This document shows, piece by piece, positions 1-7,312 of a stretch of 64,000 bases of DNA (within the stretch, counting starts at the first letter, position 1; the number at the start of each line of letters is the position of its first letter). Under the pieces are notes generated by a model, which saw only the letters and a list, made by a program, of their open reading frames with translations, ran no database searches and was not told where the DNA came from. Source of the stretch: Segetibacter koreensis DSM 18137. Its GTDB lineage: Bacteria; Bacteroidota; Bacteroidia; Chitinophagales; Chitinophagaceae. The stretch is taken from NCBI RefSeq assembly GCF_000374045.1, contig NZ_KB893314.1, positions 186,001 through 250,000 on the forward strand, given 5' to 3'. A program made the position numbers and the translations under genes.

Positions 1-202
1 CAGTTGGGCCGTCTTTAGGGCGACCAAGATGGCTCATAAGAATAACACTGCCACCGTCGTTTAAAATCTTTTGGATAGTTGGGATGGCAGCGCGCATCCT
101 GTTATCATCCGTTATTTCAAACTTATCGTTTAACGGCACGTTGAAGTCGACCCGAATAAGGGCTTTTTGTCCGGCGAAGTTATGGTTTTGAAAGTTGCTC
201 AT
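1..202 (-). CDS. pgk: Phosphoglycerate kinase, N-terminal part (cut by window edge)
   Basis: Reading the minus strand from the ATG at 202 gives [20 protein letters not shown] followed by NVPL, then a stretch ending [11 protein letters not shown]. The RVDFNVPL and SHLGRPK motifs are hallmark N-terminal motifs of phosphoglycerate kinase, the cytoplasmic glycolytic enzyme that transfers phosphate from 1,3-bisphosphoglycerate to ADP. Only about 67 codons are inside the window and the reading frame is open to base 1. The gene lies directly downstream of gap on the same strand, which is a common glycolytic pairing. The 190-base spacer between them carries a strong palindrome, so the two may not be one simple transcript. 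Identification is firm; the rest of the gene is not visible. Confidence 0.95.
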   Translation of the reverse strand, partial: MSNFQNHNFAGQKALIRVDFNVPLNDKFEITDDNRMRAAIPTIQKILNDGGSVILMSHLGRPKDGPT

Positions 203-231
203 TTTGTTAGAATTAATTGTATAAATAAAAA

Positions 232-314
232 AGCCGCAAAGAACGAAATATACGCAAAGAAATCGCAAAGTAAAACCTTTGCGCAACTCTGCGATGTCCT
301 CGCGCTCTTTGCGG
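232..314. repeat. Nested palindrome built from GCAAAG arms
   Basis: Between gap and pgk the sequence carries three nested arm pairs of the same word. The outer arms are CCGCAAAGAACG (234-245) and CGCTCTTTGCGG (303-314), pairing at 11 of 12 positions. The middle arms are CGCAAAG (253-259) and CTCTGCG (287-293), imperfect. The inner arms are CGCAAAG (264-270) and CTTTGCG (277-283), perfect, with a six-base loop. It would fold as a long hairpin in either strand's RNA. It has no U-run, so it is not a typical terminator. It looks like an intergenic repeat unit rather than a gene part. Confidence 0.7.
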
Positions 315-340
315 TCAGTATAATTAAGAACTTACAGTCG

Positions 341-362
341 AAGTAAGTGACACAACGATGCT
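341..362 (+). repeat. Interspersed repeat, copy 1
   Basis: Contains AAGTAAGTGACACAACGATG, nearly identical to copy 6 near 61381 and related to copies 3 and 5. It lies in the gap-pgk spacer beside the GCAAAG palindrome. Confidence 0.55.
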
Positions 363-395
363 GAATAGAATTGCATCCGTCCACTCACAAAAACA

Positions 396-1409
396 TTATT
401 TACTAATAAGACCTGCAAAATACCTTACGGTACGTACCAATTGGCTTACATAGCTCATTTCATTGTCGTACCAACTTACGGTTTTAACAAGTTGTCTGTC
501 ACCTGCAGTAACTACTTTGGTTTGAGAAGCATCAAACAGTGAACCATAAGTAATACCAATGACATCACTGCTTACAATTTCGTCTTCTGTATAGCCAAAA
601 CTTTCGTTTTTTGCATTTCTCATTGCAGTATTTACTTCTTCCACTGTCACCTGCTTTTCGAGAATAGTTGTCAATTCTGTTAGCGAACCGGTAATAACAG
701 GAACACGCTGTGCACTACCGTCTAGTTTGCCTTTCAACTCAGGAAGAACAAGGCCTATTGCCTTTGCAGCACCAGTGCTGTTTGGCACAATGTTTTGAGC
801 CGCAGCCCTTGCCCGACGCAAATCTCCTTTTGGATGTGGAGCATCTAAAGTATTCTGGTCGTTGGTGTAAGCGTGAATTGTAGTCATGAGACCCATTACA
901 ATTTTAAACTGGTCATTCATAACCTTTGCCATTGGCGCCAAACAGTTGGTTGTACATGATGCACAACTGATGATTGTTTCACTACCATCAAGTATTTCAT
1001 GGTTTACATTAAATACTACGGTTTTAAGATCGCCAGTCGCAGGGGCTGAAATTACAACACGCTTTGCACCTGCTTTCAGGTGAGCTTCAGCTTTTGCTTT
1101 ATCAGTAAAGAAACCGGTACTTTCAATAACGACATCTACCTGGTGCTCGCCCCATGGAATTTGAGAAGGGTCTTTTTGAGCATATATTTTTACTTCATCA
1201 CCATTAACAACTATAGAGTTTTCGGTGCTTTTCACGTCACCCTCGAAGCGGCCTTGTGCACTATCATATTTTAATAAGTGAGCCAGTACTTTAGGGCTGG
1301 TAAGGTCGTTGATAGCTACAACATCTATACCTTCCATATTATAAATCTGGCGAAATACCAAACGGCCGATACGTCCAAAGCCATTAATGGCGACTTTAAC
1401 TGTACTCAT
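396..1409 (-). CDS. gap: Glyceraldehyde-3-phosphate dehydrogenase, type I
   Basis: A 337-residue protein of normal family length. It converts glyceraldehyde 3-phosphate, NAD and phosphate to 1,3-bisphosphoglycerate in the cytoplasm. The N-terminal [11 protein letters not shown] is the NAD-binding Rossmann motif. The catalytic cysteine sits in [12 protein letters not shown] at about residues 148-159, and the downstream histidine lies in [10 protein letters not shown]. The C-terminal [13 protein letters not shown] motif is also typical. The ATG start at 1409 places the Rossmann motif at residue 6, as expected. A TAATTTTG promoter element lies about 32 bases upstream. It lies upstream of pgk on the same strand, so the two consecutive glycolytic steps are encoded side by side. 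No anomaly is seen. Confidence 0.98.
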   Translation of the reverse strand: MSTVKVAINGFGRIGRLVFRQIYNMEGIDVVAINDLTSPKVLAHLLKYDSAQGRFEGDVKSTENSIVVNGDEVKIYAQKDPSQIPWGEHQVDVVIESTGFFTDKAKAEAHLKAGAKRVVISAPATGDLKTVVFNVNHEILDGSETIISCASCTTNCLAPMAKVMNDQFKIVMGLMTTIHAYTNDQNTLDAPHPKGDLRRARAAAQNIVPNSTGAAKAIGLVLPELKGKLDGSAQRVPVITGSLTELTTILEKQVTVEEVNTAMRNAKNESFGYTEDEIVSSDVIGITYGSLFDASQTKVVTAGDRQLVKTVSWYDNEMSYVSQLVRTVRYFAGLISK

Positions 1410-1440
1410 ATTTTTATTTTTTCTGTTTTAAAAAACTTTG

Positions 1441-1448
1441 CAAAATTA
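1441..1448 (-). promoter_or_regulatory. Likely -7 promoter element of gap
   Basis: The minus strand reads TAATTTTG, an exact match to the Bacteroidota -7 consensus TAnnTTTG. It lies about 32 bases before the gap start codon. I see no good -33 TTTG at the expected distance, so this is a partial match. Confidence 0.45.
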
Positions 1449-1506
1449 CAAGGAAAGAAGAGAACTTTAGCTTTATTTTTTTGTAATCAACTTTCATTCC
1501 ATCCCT

Positions 1507-1537
1507 CAGCTTCTCTTGCGTCGCACTCTTGTACATC
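1507..1537 (-). repeat. Interspersed repeat, divergent copy 2
   Basis: On the minus strand this reads GATGTACAAGAGTGCGACGC followed by AAGAGAAGCTG. It resembles copy 4 (GTATAAGTATGCGACGCAAC near 32452), sharing TGCGACGCAA with an upstream GTA-AAG. It lies between gap and tRNA-Glu. Confidence 0.4.
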
Positions 1538-1599
1538 AAATCTTTATGCATCTAAAAAAGGTGCCTGATAATATTTTTTTCAAACTATTTAAAAAAAGT

Positions 1600-1631
1600 T
1601 TTGGCAGGAATACGTGATGCTACTATTTTTG
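1600..1631 (+). promoter_or_regulatory. Promoter of tRNA-Glu (TTTG-N20-TATTTTTG)
   Basis: TTTG at 1600-1603, exactly 20 bases, then TATTTTTG at 1624-1631. This is a full match to the primary Bacteroidota promoter consensus. The tRNA starts 18 bases further on, a fitting distance for a short leader. Confidence 0.75.
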
Positions 1632-1649
1632 CACTCCCAATTACAAAAC

Positions 1650-1721
1650 GGAGCGTTGGTCAAGGGGTTAAGACACCTCCCTTTCACGGAGGAATCACGG
1701 GTTCGATTCCCGTACGCTCTA
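1650..1721 (+). tRNA. tRNA-Glu (anticodon TTC)
   Basis: A complete cloverleaf can be read. Acceptor arm GGAGCGT (1650-1656) pairs with ACGCTCT (1714-1720) with one G-U pair. The anticodon stem CCTCC/GGAGG encloses the loop CTTTCAC with anticodon TTC. The T arm is CACGGGTTCGATTCCCGT with the GTTCGATTC core. The 3' CCA is not encoded. A consensus promoter lies just upstream and a hairpin just downstream. The gene is followed immediately by an integrase remnant, consistent with past use as an integration site. Confidence 0.95.
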
Positions 1722-1726
1722 CTTCT

Positions 1727-1751
1727 GAAACCCAGTCTGGTACTGGGTTTC
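1727..1751 (+). terminator. Hairpin terminator after tRNA-Glu
   Basis: GAAACCCAG (1727-1735) and CTGGGTTTC (1743-1751) form a perfect 9-bp stem with a 7-base loop, followed by the pyrimidine-rich ATTCTTCT. Position and shape fit a tRNA terminator. Confidence 0.6.
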
Positions 1752-1809
1752 ATTCTTCTGACAAAATAAGTCGGGCATTGGTGCGTGAGTTTCGTAACTC
1801 AGCAAACCT

Positions 1810-2307
1810 ATGCTATCTGTTATTTTTTATGCATGGGCACGACCGATCGAAATCACAAGGCTTACTATAGGCGAGTTTGAATTATCGCTAGAGCTAATCC
1901 GTTTTAAAAAAGGAAAAACTAAAAATGGCGAAGCGTCCTACGTACAGATAGTACCACCACTTAAAGAGCTTATTAAAAAGCTGAATTTGCAGCAATATCC
2001 CGGACATTATAAAGTTTTTAGTGATAATTTTCAACCTGGCGTTAGGCAAGTAAGTAAGCATTACGCTTTAAAGTTTTGGAAAAAATGGGTGAAGGACAAA
2101 CAGGGAATAAATAAAGATATGTATTCTCTTAAGCATACTGGAAACATCGAGTATTTGCTAAATAACAAGGAAAATATAAATTTAAAGTGGCAGCAAATGC
2201 AAAACAGACATTCGTCCGCTACAATCACTGAAAGATACAATCGTAAACTTGGAGCTTATTTTATTGAGGTTGGAAATTTGAATTTTAGACAGTTTATTTG
2301 GAAGTAA
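1810..2307 (+). pseudogene. Tyrosine recombinase (integrase) C-terminal remnant
   Basis: The 165-residue reading frame matches only the catalytic half of a Bacteroidota tyrosine recombinase. It starts at the first catalytic arginine box (YAWARPIEITRL). It continues through YSLKHTGN, which corresponds to the H-x-x-R box but has no arginine at the expected place. It ends with RHSSATITERY, the box carrying the tyrosine nucleophile. The normal N-terminal SAM-like DNA-binding half of roughly 200 residues is missing, and a TAA lies four codons upstream of the ATG. The remnant begins about 90 bases downstream of tRNA-Glu, where a phage or integrative element would insert. It is probably a dead scar of such an element. 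I could not find a second copy of the tRNA 3' end that would mark the far attachment site. Confidence 0.75.
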
Positions 2308-2382
2308 AAATCTGTTGCTTTCATAATGAAATTAAGGTTAATTAACGCCACGACCAATGTTTCAACGATCTATTTTAATAGC

Positions 2383-2849
2383 TTAAGGATTAATTACTTG
2401 ATATACAAAAGGCACATACCATAGGATGCTGTCAGCAACATAGCCGGTTCGAATCAACCGGAGGTTGCCGCTCTGTTTTAATTGGGTAATTGTAGCGTTG
2501 TTGGGTTTTAATGTAAGATAGGAGACTCCATACTGTATCGCTATTCTCGTTAATGCTTTGAAGTTTTCCGGAACAGTAAAATTCGCTTTTGAAAAATGAA
2601 TGAGGCTGTCCATTTTTCCGGTGCGGAGGGTTAGAAATGAAATAACTCGATTGAGTTGCGATGTATCATCTTTGAGGTTTTGAACCATCTCGAGGATATC
2701 TTCTTTTTCTTTGTGTCGTTCAACATTAATCTCGCTGATGTTTTCTCGACAAAGCCAAGAAAGACGGCTAAGAACAACATGAAGAATTCTAACAAGTATT
2801 CGCTCCATTTCTTTTTGTGTGATGGATGATGCGGATGATGTACTTCCAT
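2383..2849 (-). pseudogene. Frameshifted Bacteroidota membrane-anchored protein (DUF-type)
   Basis: Two overlapping frames make one recognisable protein. The first, from an ATG at 2849, reads MEVHHPHHPSHKKKWSEYLL then a membrane segment ending AVFLGFV. The second resumes with ENISEINVERHKEKEDILEM and continues through NLKDDTSQL to IRTGYVADSILWY before a stop. A common Bacteroidota family of unknown function has just this plan: a His-rich start, one membrane helix of the form LxFLAVxLGF, then a basic ExxRExEY segment and a coiled-coil-like region. The shift lies near 2748. The C-terminus also ends early compared with what I recall of the family. It sits in the decayed zone between the integrase remnant and the group II intron. 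Confidence 0.7.
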
Positions 2850-3064
2850 TAGTGAGGAGTCAGTTATGTTTTGATTTACTATGTTTTCAGTTAGCTGTTT
2901 TATCTGGGCAGGAGACGTACTTCCATTCGGAGGATCTTGCTCAGTGAAAGGTTGTTGTAAAATATCATTTTGCTCACTAGCAGTGACTTCTCTGTTTTGT
3001 TTATTTTTTATAAGAGGTAAAAGTTTGAATCTATACAATTTATCTTATTTCATATAGAGAGTTA

Positions 3065-3267
3065 TTACATGAGGGCTAATTTAATCGGCGGCGGCAGCAA
3101 CCTGAAGACATACGGTTCCAGATTTTGTACAGATTGCCTTTGACATTCTTTTCAAATGCTGCAATCAATACCTCATCAATGCCGCTTGCGCCTCTGTTTG
3201 CTTTGACTCTTTGGTACGCATCCATAACAAGTTCCTTGGAAATCTCAAATGTCTTTGCTCCTTGCAT
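3065..3267 (-). pseudogene. Group II intron reverse transcriptase/maturase, N-terminal stub
   Basis: The frame starts MQGAKTFEISKELVMDAYQR, then VKANRGASGIDEV and NLYKIWNRMSSG. These are the conserved RT-0/RT-1 opening blocks of bacterial group II intron-encoded proteins (LtrA type). The expected next residues are SYFPPPVK. Here the frame shifts right after SSG: one frame gives CCRRRLN-stop, while another gives PPPIK before a stop at 3065. About 63 of the usual 400-plus residues remain, and everything after the first reverse transcriptase block is gone. The start is preceded by AGGAGG eight bases upstream and by a long structured leader, as in intact introns. Confidence 0.88.
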
Positions 3268-3807
3268 TAAATCCTCCTAATTGCTTAGTTGTCTGATACA
3301 ATTCGCCGAATAAGCTGACCCCTTCGCTCCCCTTCATTACAAAGGCTTCAATCACTACTACCGGTCAGTCTGCCCCTGTGCCTAGCTTTGGTGCTTTCCT
3401 TCTTACAGGTTCGCTGCTTAAAGTTTTCCCTTAACATCTAAACCACAGGTTCCCAAGTTCCTCGTAAAAGCCTCTATGCACCTGGTGCCATCTCTATACC
3501 GGATGCCGACAGAGCAGTAAACAGGTTCCTCTCTGACTGATCCCGAACCCGGTAGAGTAGTTCGGTTTTAACATCGTCTTGAGTATTTCGATACCTCATC
3601 GATGGTTCCCTTACGGTCACCTTTTGCATAGTCAACTTCCAGTTTTGAACTGACTTTTCATGCGTCGCTCACGACCAAAGCTCTTAACTAAAGCCGCACG
3701 CACTAGTTTGAAACCTACTCCTGCAAGCCGGCTCCGAGCGACCTCCCCTCATCTTTTACGAAGTACCTCTCTACTGTTATTCATGCAGCAGAAAGTTCAG
3801 GGCACAC
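3268..3807 (-). mobile_element. Group II intron ribozyme 5' portion (truncated intron)
   Basis: The 540 bases upstream of the maturase stub, read on the minus strand, have no open frame but are rich in short complementary GC segments. Examples are CGGAGCCGGCTTGCAGGAG, TGGTCGTGAGCGACGCATGA and GAAGGGGAGCGAAGGGGTCA. That is the look of a group II intron domain I-IV leader before the ORF. A GTGTG at 3807-3803 (minus strand) fits the intron 5' consensus GUGYG, but other GTGCG words lie near 3700, so the 5' end is uncertain. The 3' half, with domains V and VI and most of the ORF, is missing. This is a dead intron. A covariance-model search would confirm the boundaries. Confidence 0.6.
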
Positions 3808-4007
3808 TCTACCCTTACTCCTTTGATAGATAATACTCTTCCACATCCCGATAACTTAAACTGAAATCTATTTTTAAAATATAGTGCTTGTAGAATAACA
3901 TGTTTAGGGAAATTATGACCTTAACATCTAACAAATCTATTTAACACACCTGATAATACAAATTACAACTGTGACAGAACCCGCAAAAGCACCGTTAATA
4001 AAAATAA

Positions 4008-4031
4008 TTAACAAGTTTCATTACTTGTTAA
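4008..4031 (+). promoter_or_regulatory. Inverted repeat in the susC leader
   Basis: TTAACAAG (4008-4015) and CTTGTTAA (4024-4031) form a perfect 8-bp inverted repeat with an 8-base centre, about 50 bases before the susC start. It could be an operator or an mRNA hairpin. I could not find a TAnnTTTG element in the 180 bases before susC, so the promoter is not located. Confidence 0.4.
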
Positions 4032-4081
4032 AAAAGTTTTAAATTGCTATTTTAAGTATTTTTTATGTTAAAATAAATGAT

Positions 4082-7000
4082 ATGATATTGAAACCAGCGC
4101 TTCGTGTATGGACAATAATGGTTCTACTATTCACCTGTAACATTCTTTTTGCACAGCAAAAAACAATAACCGGATTGGTTATGTCAAGGGACGGAACTCC
4201 GTTATCTAATGCATCCATCACAGTGGTGGGGCAAAAAGTTGGCGGAACAACATCTTCAAACGGTAGTTTTTCTATTAAAGTTCCCTCAAATGCAAAACGA
4301 CTTACTATTAGTTATTTAGGATTTGAGTCTCAGGAGATACCTATAGAAGGTCAAACTAATGTATCGGTAACTCTTCAGCCTTCAACAACTAATTTAAACG
4401 AAGTCGTGGTTACAGGTTACTCAGCACAGAAGAAAAAAGACATTACTGGTTCAGTTGCAATTGTTAACATAAAAGATCTTAAAGCGGTACCTGTGGGCAG
4501 TCCGGAACAGATGTTACAAGGAAGAGCGTCGGGAGTAAATATTACTACTACAGGTCAGCCTGGTAGTGAAAGTAATATACGTATTCGCGGTATTACCTCT
4601 TTCGGCGACGTTTCTCCATTGGTAATCATAGACGGAGTGCAAGGAAACTTAACTGATATTAATGCCAATGATATTGAGTCTTTTCAGGTATTAAAAGATG
4701 CGGGTGCTGCATCCATTTATGGAGTACGTGGTTCCAATGGAGTAATTGTAGTTACCACTAAAAGAGGTAGATCGGGCAGGGCTTCGTTAACCTATGATGG
4801 TTACTTCGGAATACAGCAGCCTCTCAAGGGAAACGTGTTTAATTTATTGAATACTTCCGAAATGGCAAAAGTGGCATGGATGGCATTACGAAATTCTGGC
4901 CAGGTTGATTCGGTTACCGGCAATCCAACCCATACCCAATATGGAAGTGGTCCTGACCCCGTTATTCCAGATTATATAGTATTAGGAAATAGATATGGCG
5001 TGGTCGGACAACCGACGGCCGAGGAGTTGGCTCAATACAATATAGATTACAGTAAAGGGGACATTTATCAGATTGTGCGTGCAAATAAAACAGGTACAGA
5101 CTGGTATCATGAACTTTTTAAACCTGCACCGATGCAAAGTCATACAATTTCAGCTGCAGGAGGCGGCGACAGATCCACCTATTATTTCTCTTTAGGTTAT
5201 TTCGACCAAAAAGGGACATTTTTGAACACCTATCTTAAGAGGTATTCAATAAAGGCTAATACAACTTTCAATATAAAAAATAAAGTAAGGGTAGGAGAAA
5301 ATATTTATATTTATTATAAGGATAATCCCAAAACTGATATATTAGGAGAAACAAATATTGCTGCTCTTTACCGCGAACAACCAATTATTCCTGTTTATGA
5401 TATAAATGGTGGCTGGGCAGGAACGAGAGCTTCAAGTTTAGGGGATTCATGGAATCCCTATGCGAGAGCTGCAAGAACTAAAGATAATAAAGGCAATAGC
5501 TTAACTATTATGGGCAATGTTTTTGCGGAAGTCGAATTCCTCCGGCATTTTACTGCAAGAACGACTTTCGGTGGCACATTCAATAATTTCTATTATTATG
5601 CTTTTGGTTTTCATGAATATGAAAATAAAGAGAATAACACTTCTAACTCTTTTAATGAAAATTCAGGCTTTGATAGGAGTTGGACCTGGTCGAATACTAT
5701 CAGTTATAACCAAATTTTTGGACAACATGATGTGAAGGTTTTAGCAGGTCTTGAAGCAATTAACAATTATAGCAGAGGAGTGGGTGGCAATGCTTTAGGC
5801 TTGTTTACTGATGCACCCGATTACAGGCTTTTAAGCAACGGTTCTTCGGGCTTTACGAATTATAGCTATGCTTTTCAAAATTCATTGTATTCTCAATTTG
5901 GAAGATTAGACTATTCATATGCTGGAAAATACCTTTTTGCCGCTACTGTTCGCAGGGATGGATCCTCCCGCTTTGGTCCTGAGCAAAGATTTGGAGTTTT
6001 TCCTGCCTTTTCTGCCGGATGGATAGTTACCCAGGAGCCATTTATGCAATCAGTGACATGGTTAAATAATTTAAAGATAAGAGGAAGCTGGGGTAAACTG
6101 GGCAGCCAACAAAATGTTGATCCTAATAATGCTTTTAATTTATACAGCAGTAGTGCAAGCAGTTCTAATTTTGGTTCTTTTTATGATATTAACGGTACTA
6201 ACACCAGTTCTGTACAAGGTTTTACCGCTAACAGAATTGGCAATTTAGCAACAAGATGGGAAGAGGATAAATTAATTAATATCGGAATAGACGCGGTACT
6301 TGTAAAGAACAAACTTGATTTTTCTATAGAATGGTACAAGAAATCGGTAAATGGGTTATTGTTTTCAGACCAGACTGCAGGCGCTGCTACTTTAGGCGGA
6401 GCTACCCGTCCAACTGTTAATATTGGTAATATAGAAAATAAAGGAATTGATGCATCAGCCGGGTATCATGGGGCTGCAGGAAAAAATTTCAAGTTTGACA
6501 TTAGCGCAAACATTACAACTTATAAGAGTAAAATTTTATCAATACCGGGGGATTATTTCGATGTCACTTCCGGTGGCAGCCGTATTGGTGATTTTACACG
6601 TAACCAGGTTGGTCATCCGATAGGATCGTTTTTTGGGTACGAAGTAATAGGATTATTCCAAAGCACCGATGACGTTGCAAAGTCTCCTGAACAAACGGCT
6701 GCTGCTCCCGGCCGGTTTAAATATAAAGATGTAAATGGTGATGGCAAAATAACAGCAGATGACAGAACTTTCTTTGGTGATCCAAATCCGGATTTTACTT
6801 ACGGCTTTAATATCAACGCCAGCTATAAAGGCTTTGACTTCTCCATGTTCCTATATGGTTCACAAGGAAATCAAAATATAAACTATATCCGTTACTGGAC
6901 CGATTTTTATCCATCTTTTCAGGGTGTAAAAAGTAAAAACCTTTTGTATAACTCCTGGATGCCTGATCGTCCTAATGCCAAAACGCCTATTGCTGAAAAT

Positions 7001-7291
7001 GAGTCTAATTTCAGTAATAATGCAGTTTTTAACTCTTATTATCTTGAAAATGGCTCTTTCCTAAAATGTAAATCTTTGATGTTGGGTTACAACATTCCTT
7101 CAAAGAAATTACAAAAGATTGGTGTAGATCGCTTTAGAATTTACGTACAAGCTGCAAACCTGTTTACTATAACAAAATATACGGGTGAAGATCCCGAAGT
7201 CACAGGAACTGCCGCCTCCTTTGGAATAGACTATGGTACTTATCCAAATAATCAAAAGACATATACCGCAGGTGTTAATTTTACTTTTTAA
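4082..7291 (+). CDS. SusC-like TonB-dependent outer-membrane receptor
   Basis: A 1069-residue protein, normal for SusC. It forms an outer-membrane barrel that imports oligosaccharides bound by its SusD partner, powered by TonB. A signal peptide (about residues 1-25, ending ILFAQQ) is followed by a carboxypeptidase-regulatory-like domain (about 27-110, with SITVVGQKVGGTTSSNGSFS). Then come the LNEVVVTGYSAQKKK signature and the plug (about 110-230, with VNITTTGQPGSESNIRIRG). The rest is barrel, ending in the typical aromatic C-terminus NFTF. It is followed after 21 bases by susD. The pair heads the polysaccharide utilisation locus. An inverted repeat lies in its leader. The substrate cannot be read from SusC alone; the facing GH43, GH51 and esterases point to an arabinose-containing hemicellulose or pectin. 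Confidence 0.97.
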   Translation: MILKPALRVWTIMVLLFTCNILFAQQKTITGLVMSRDGTPLSNASITVVGQKVGGTTSSNGSFSIKVPSNAKRLTISYLGFESQEIPIEGQTNVSVTLQPSTTNLNEVVVTGYSAQKKKDITGSVAIVNIKDLKAVPVGSPEQMLQGRASGVNITTTGQPGSESNIRIRGITSFGDVSPLVIIDGVQGNLTDINANDIESFQVLKDAGAASIYGVRGSNGVIVVTTKRGRSGRASLTYDGYFGIQQPLKGNVFNLLNTSEMAKVAWMALRNSGQVDSVTGNPTHTQYGSGPDPVIPDYIVLGNRYGVVGQPTAEELAQYNIDYSKGDIYQIVRANKTGTDWYHELFKPAPMQSHTISAAGGGDRSTYYFSLGYFDQKGTFLNTYLKRYSIKANTTFNIKNKVRVGENIYIYYKDNPKTDILGETNIAALYREQPIIPVYDINGGWAGTRASSLGDSWNPYARAARTKDNKGNSLTIMGNVFAEVEFLRHFTARTTFGGTFNNFYYYAFGFHEYENKENNTSNSFNENSGFDRSWTWSNTISYNQIFGQHDVKVLAGLEAINNYSRGVGGNALGLFTDAPDYRLLSNGSSGFTNYSYAFQNSLYSQFGRLDYSYAGKYLFAATVRRDGSSRFGPEQRFGVFPAFSAGWIVTQEPFMQSVTWLNNLKIRGSWGKLGSQQNVDPNNAFNLYSSSASSSNFGSFYDINGTNTSSVQGFTANRIGNLATRWEEDKLINIGIDAVLVKNKLDFSIEWYKKSVNGLLFSDQTAGAATLGGATRPTVNIGNIENKGIDASAGYHGAAGKNFKFDISANITTYKSKILSIPGDYFDVTSGGSRIGDFTRNQVGHPIGSFFGYEVIGLFQSTDDVAKSPEQTAAAPGRFKYKDVNGDGKITADDRTFFGDPNPDFTYGFNINASYKGFDFSMFLYGSQGNQNINYIRYWTDFYPSFQGVKSKNLLYNSWMPDRPNAKTPIAENESNFSNNAVFNSYYLENGSFLKCKSLMLGYNIPSKKLQKIGVDRFRIYVQAANLFTITKYTGEDPEVTGTAASFGIDYGTYPNNQKTYTAGVNFTF

Positions 7292-7312
7292 ACTTAGTAA
7301 GAAAACTAACAT

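Noticed and set aside
1601-1870. Open frame spanning tRNA-Glu
   Set aside because: It runs through the tRNA and the terminator hairpin; a tRNA cloverleaf explains the sequence.
2440-2475. GGTTCGAATC resembling a tRNA T-arm, possible far attachment site
   Set aside because: It does not match the tRNA-Glu 3' end and lies inside the frameshifted protein's coding sequence.
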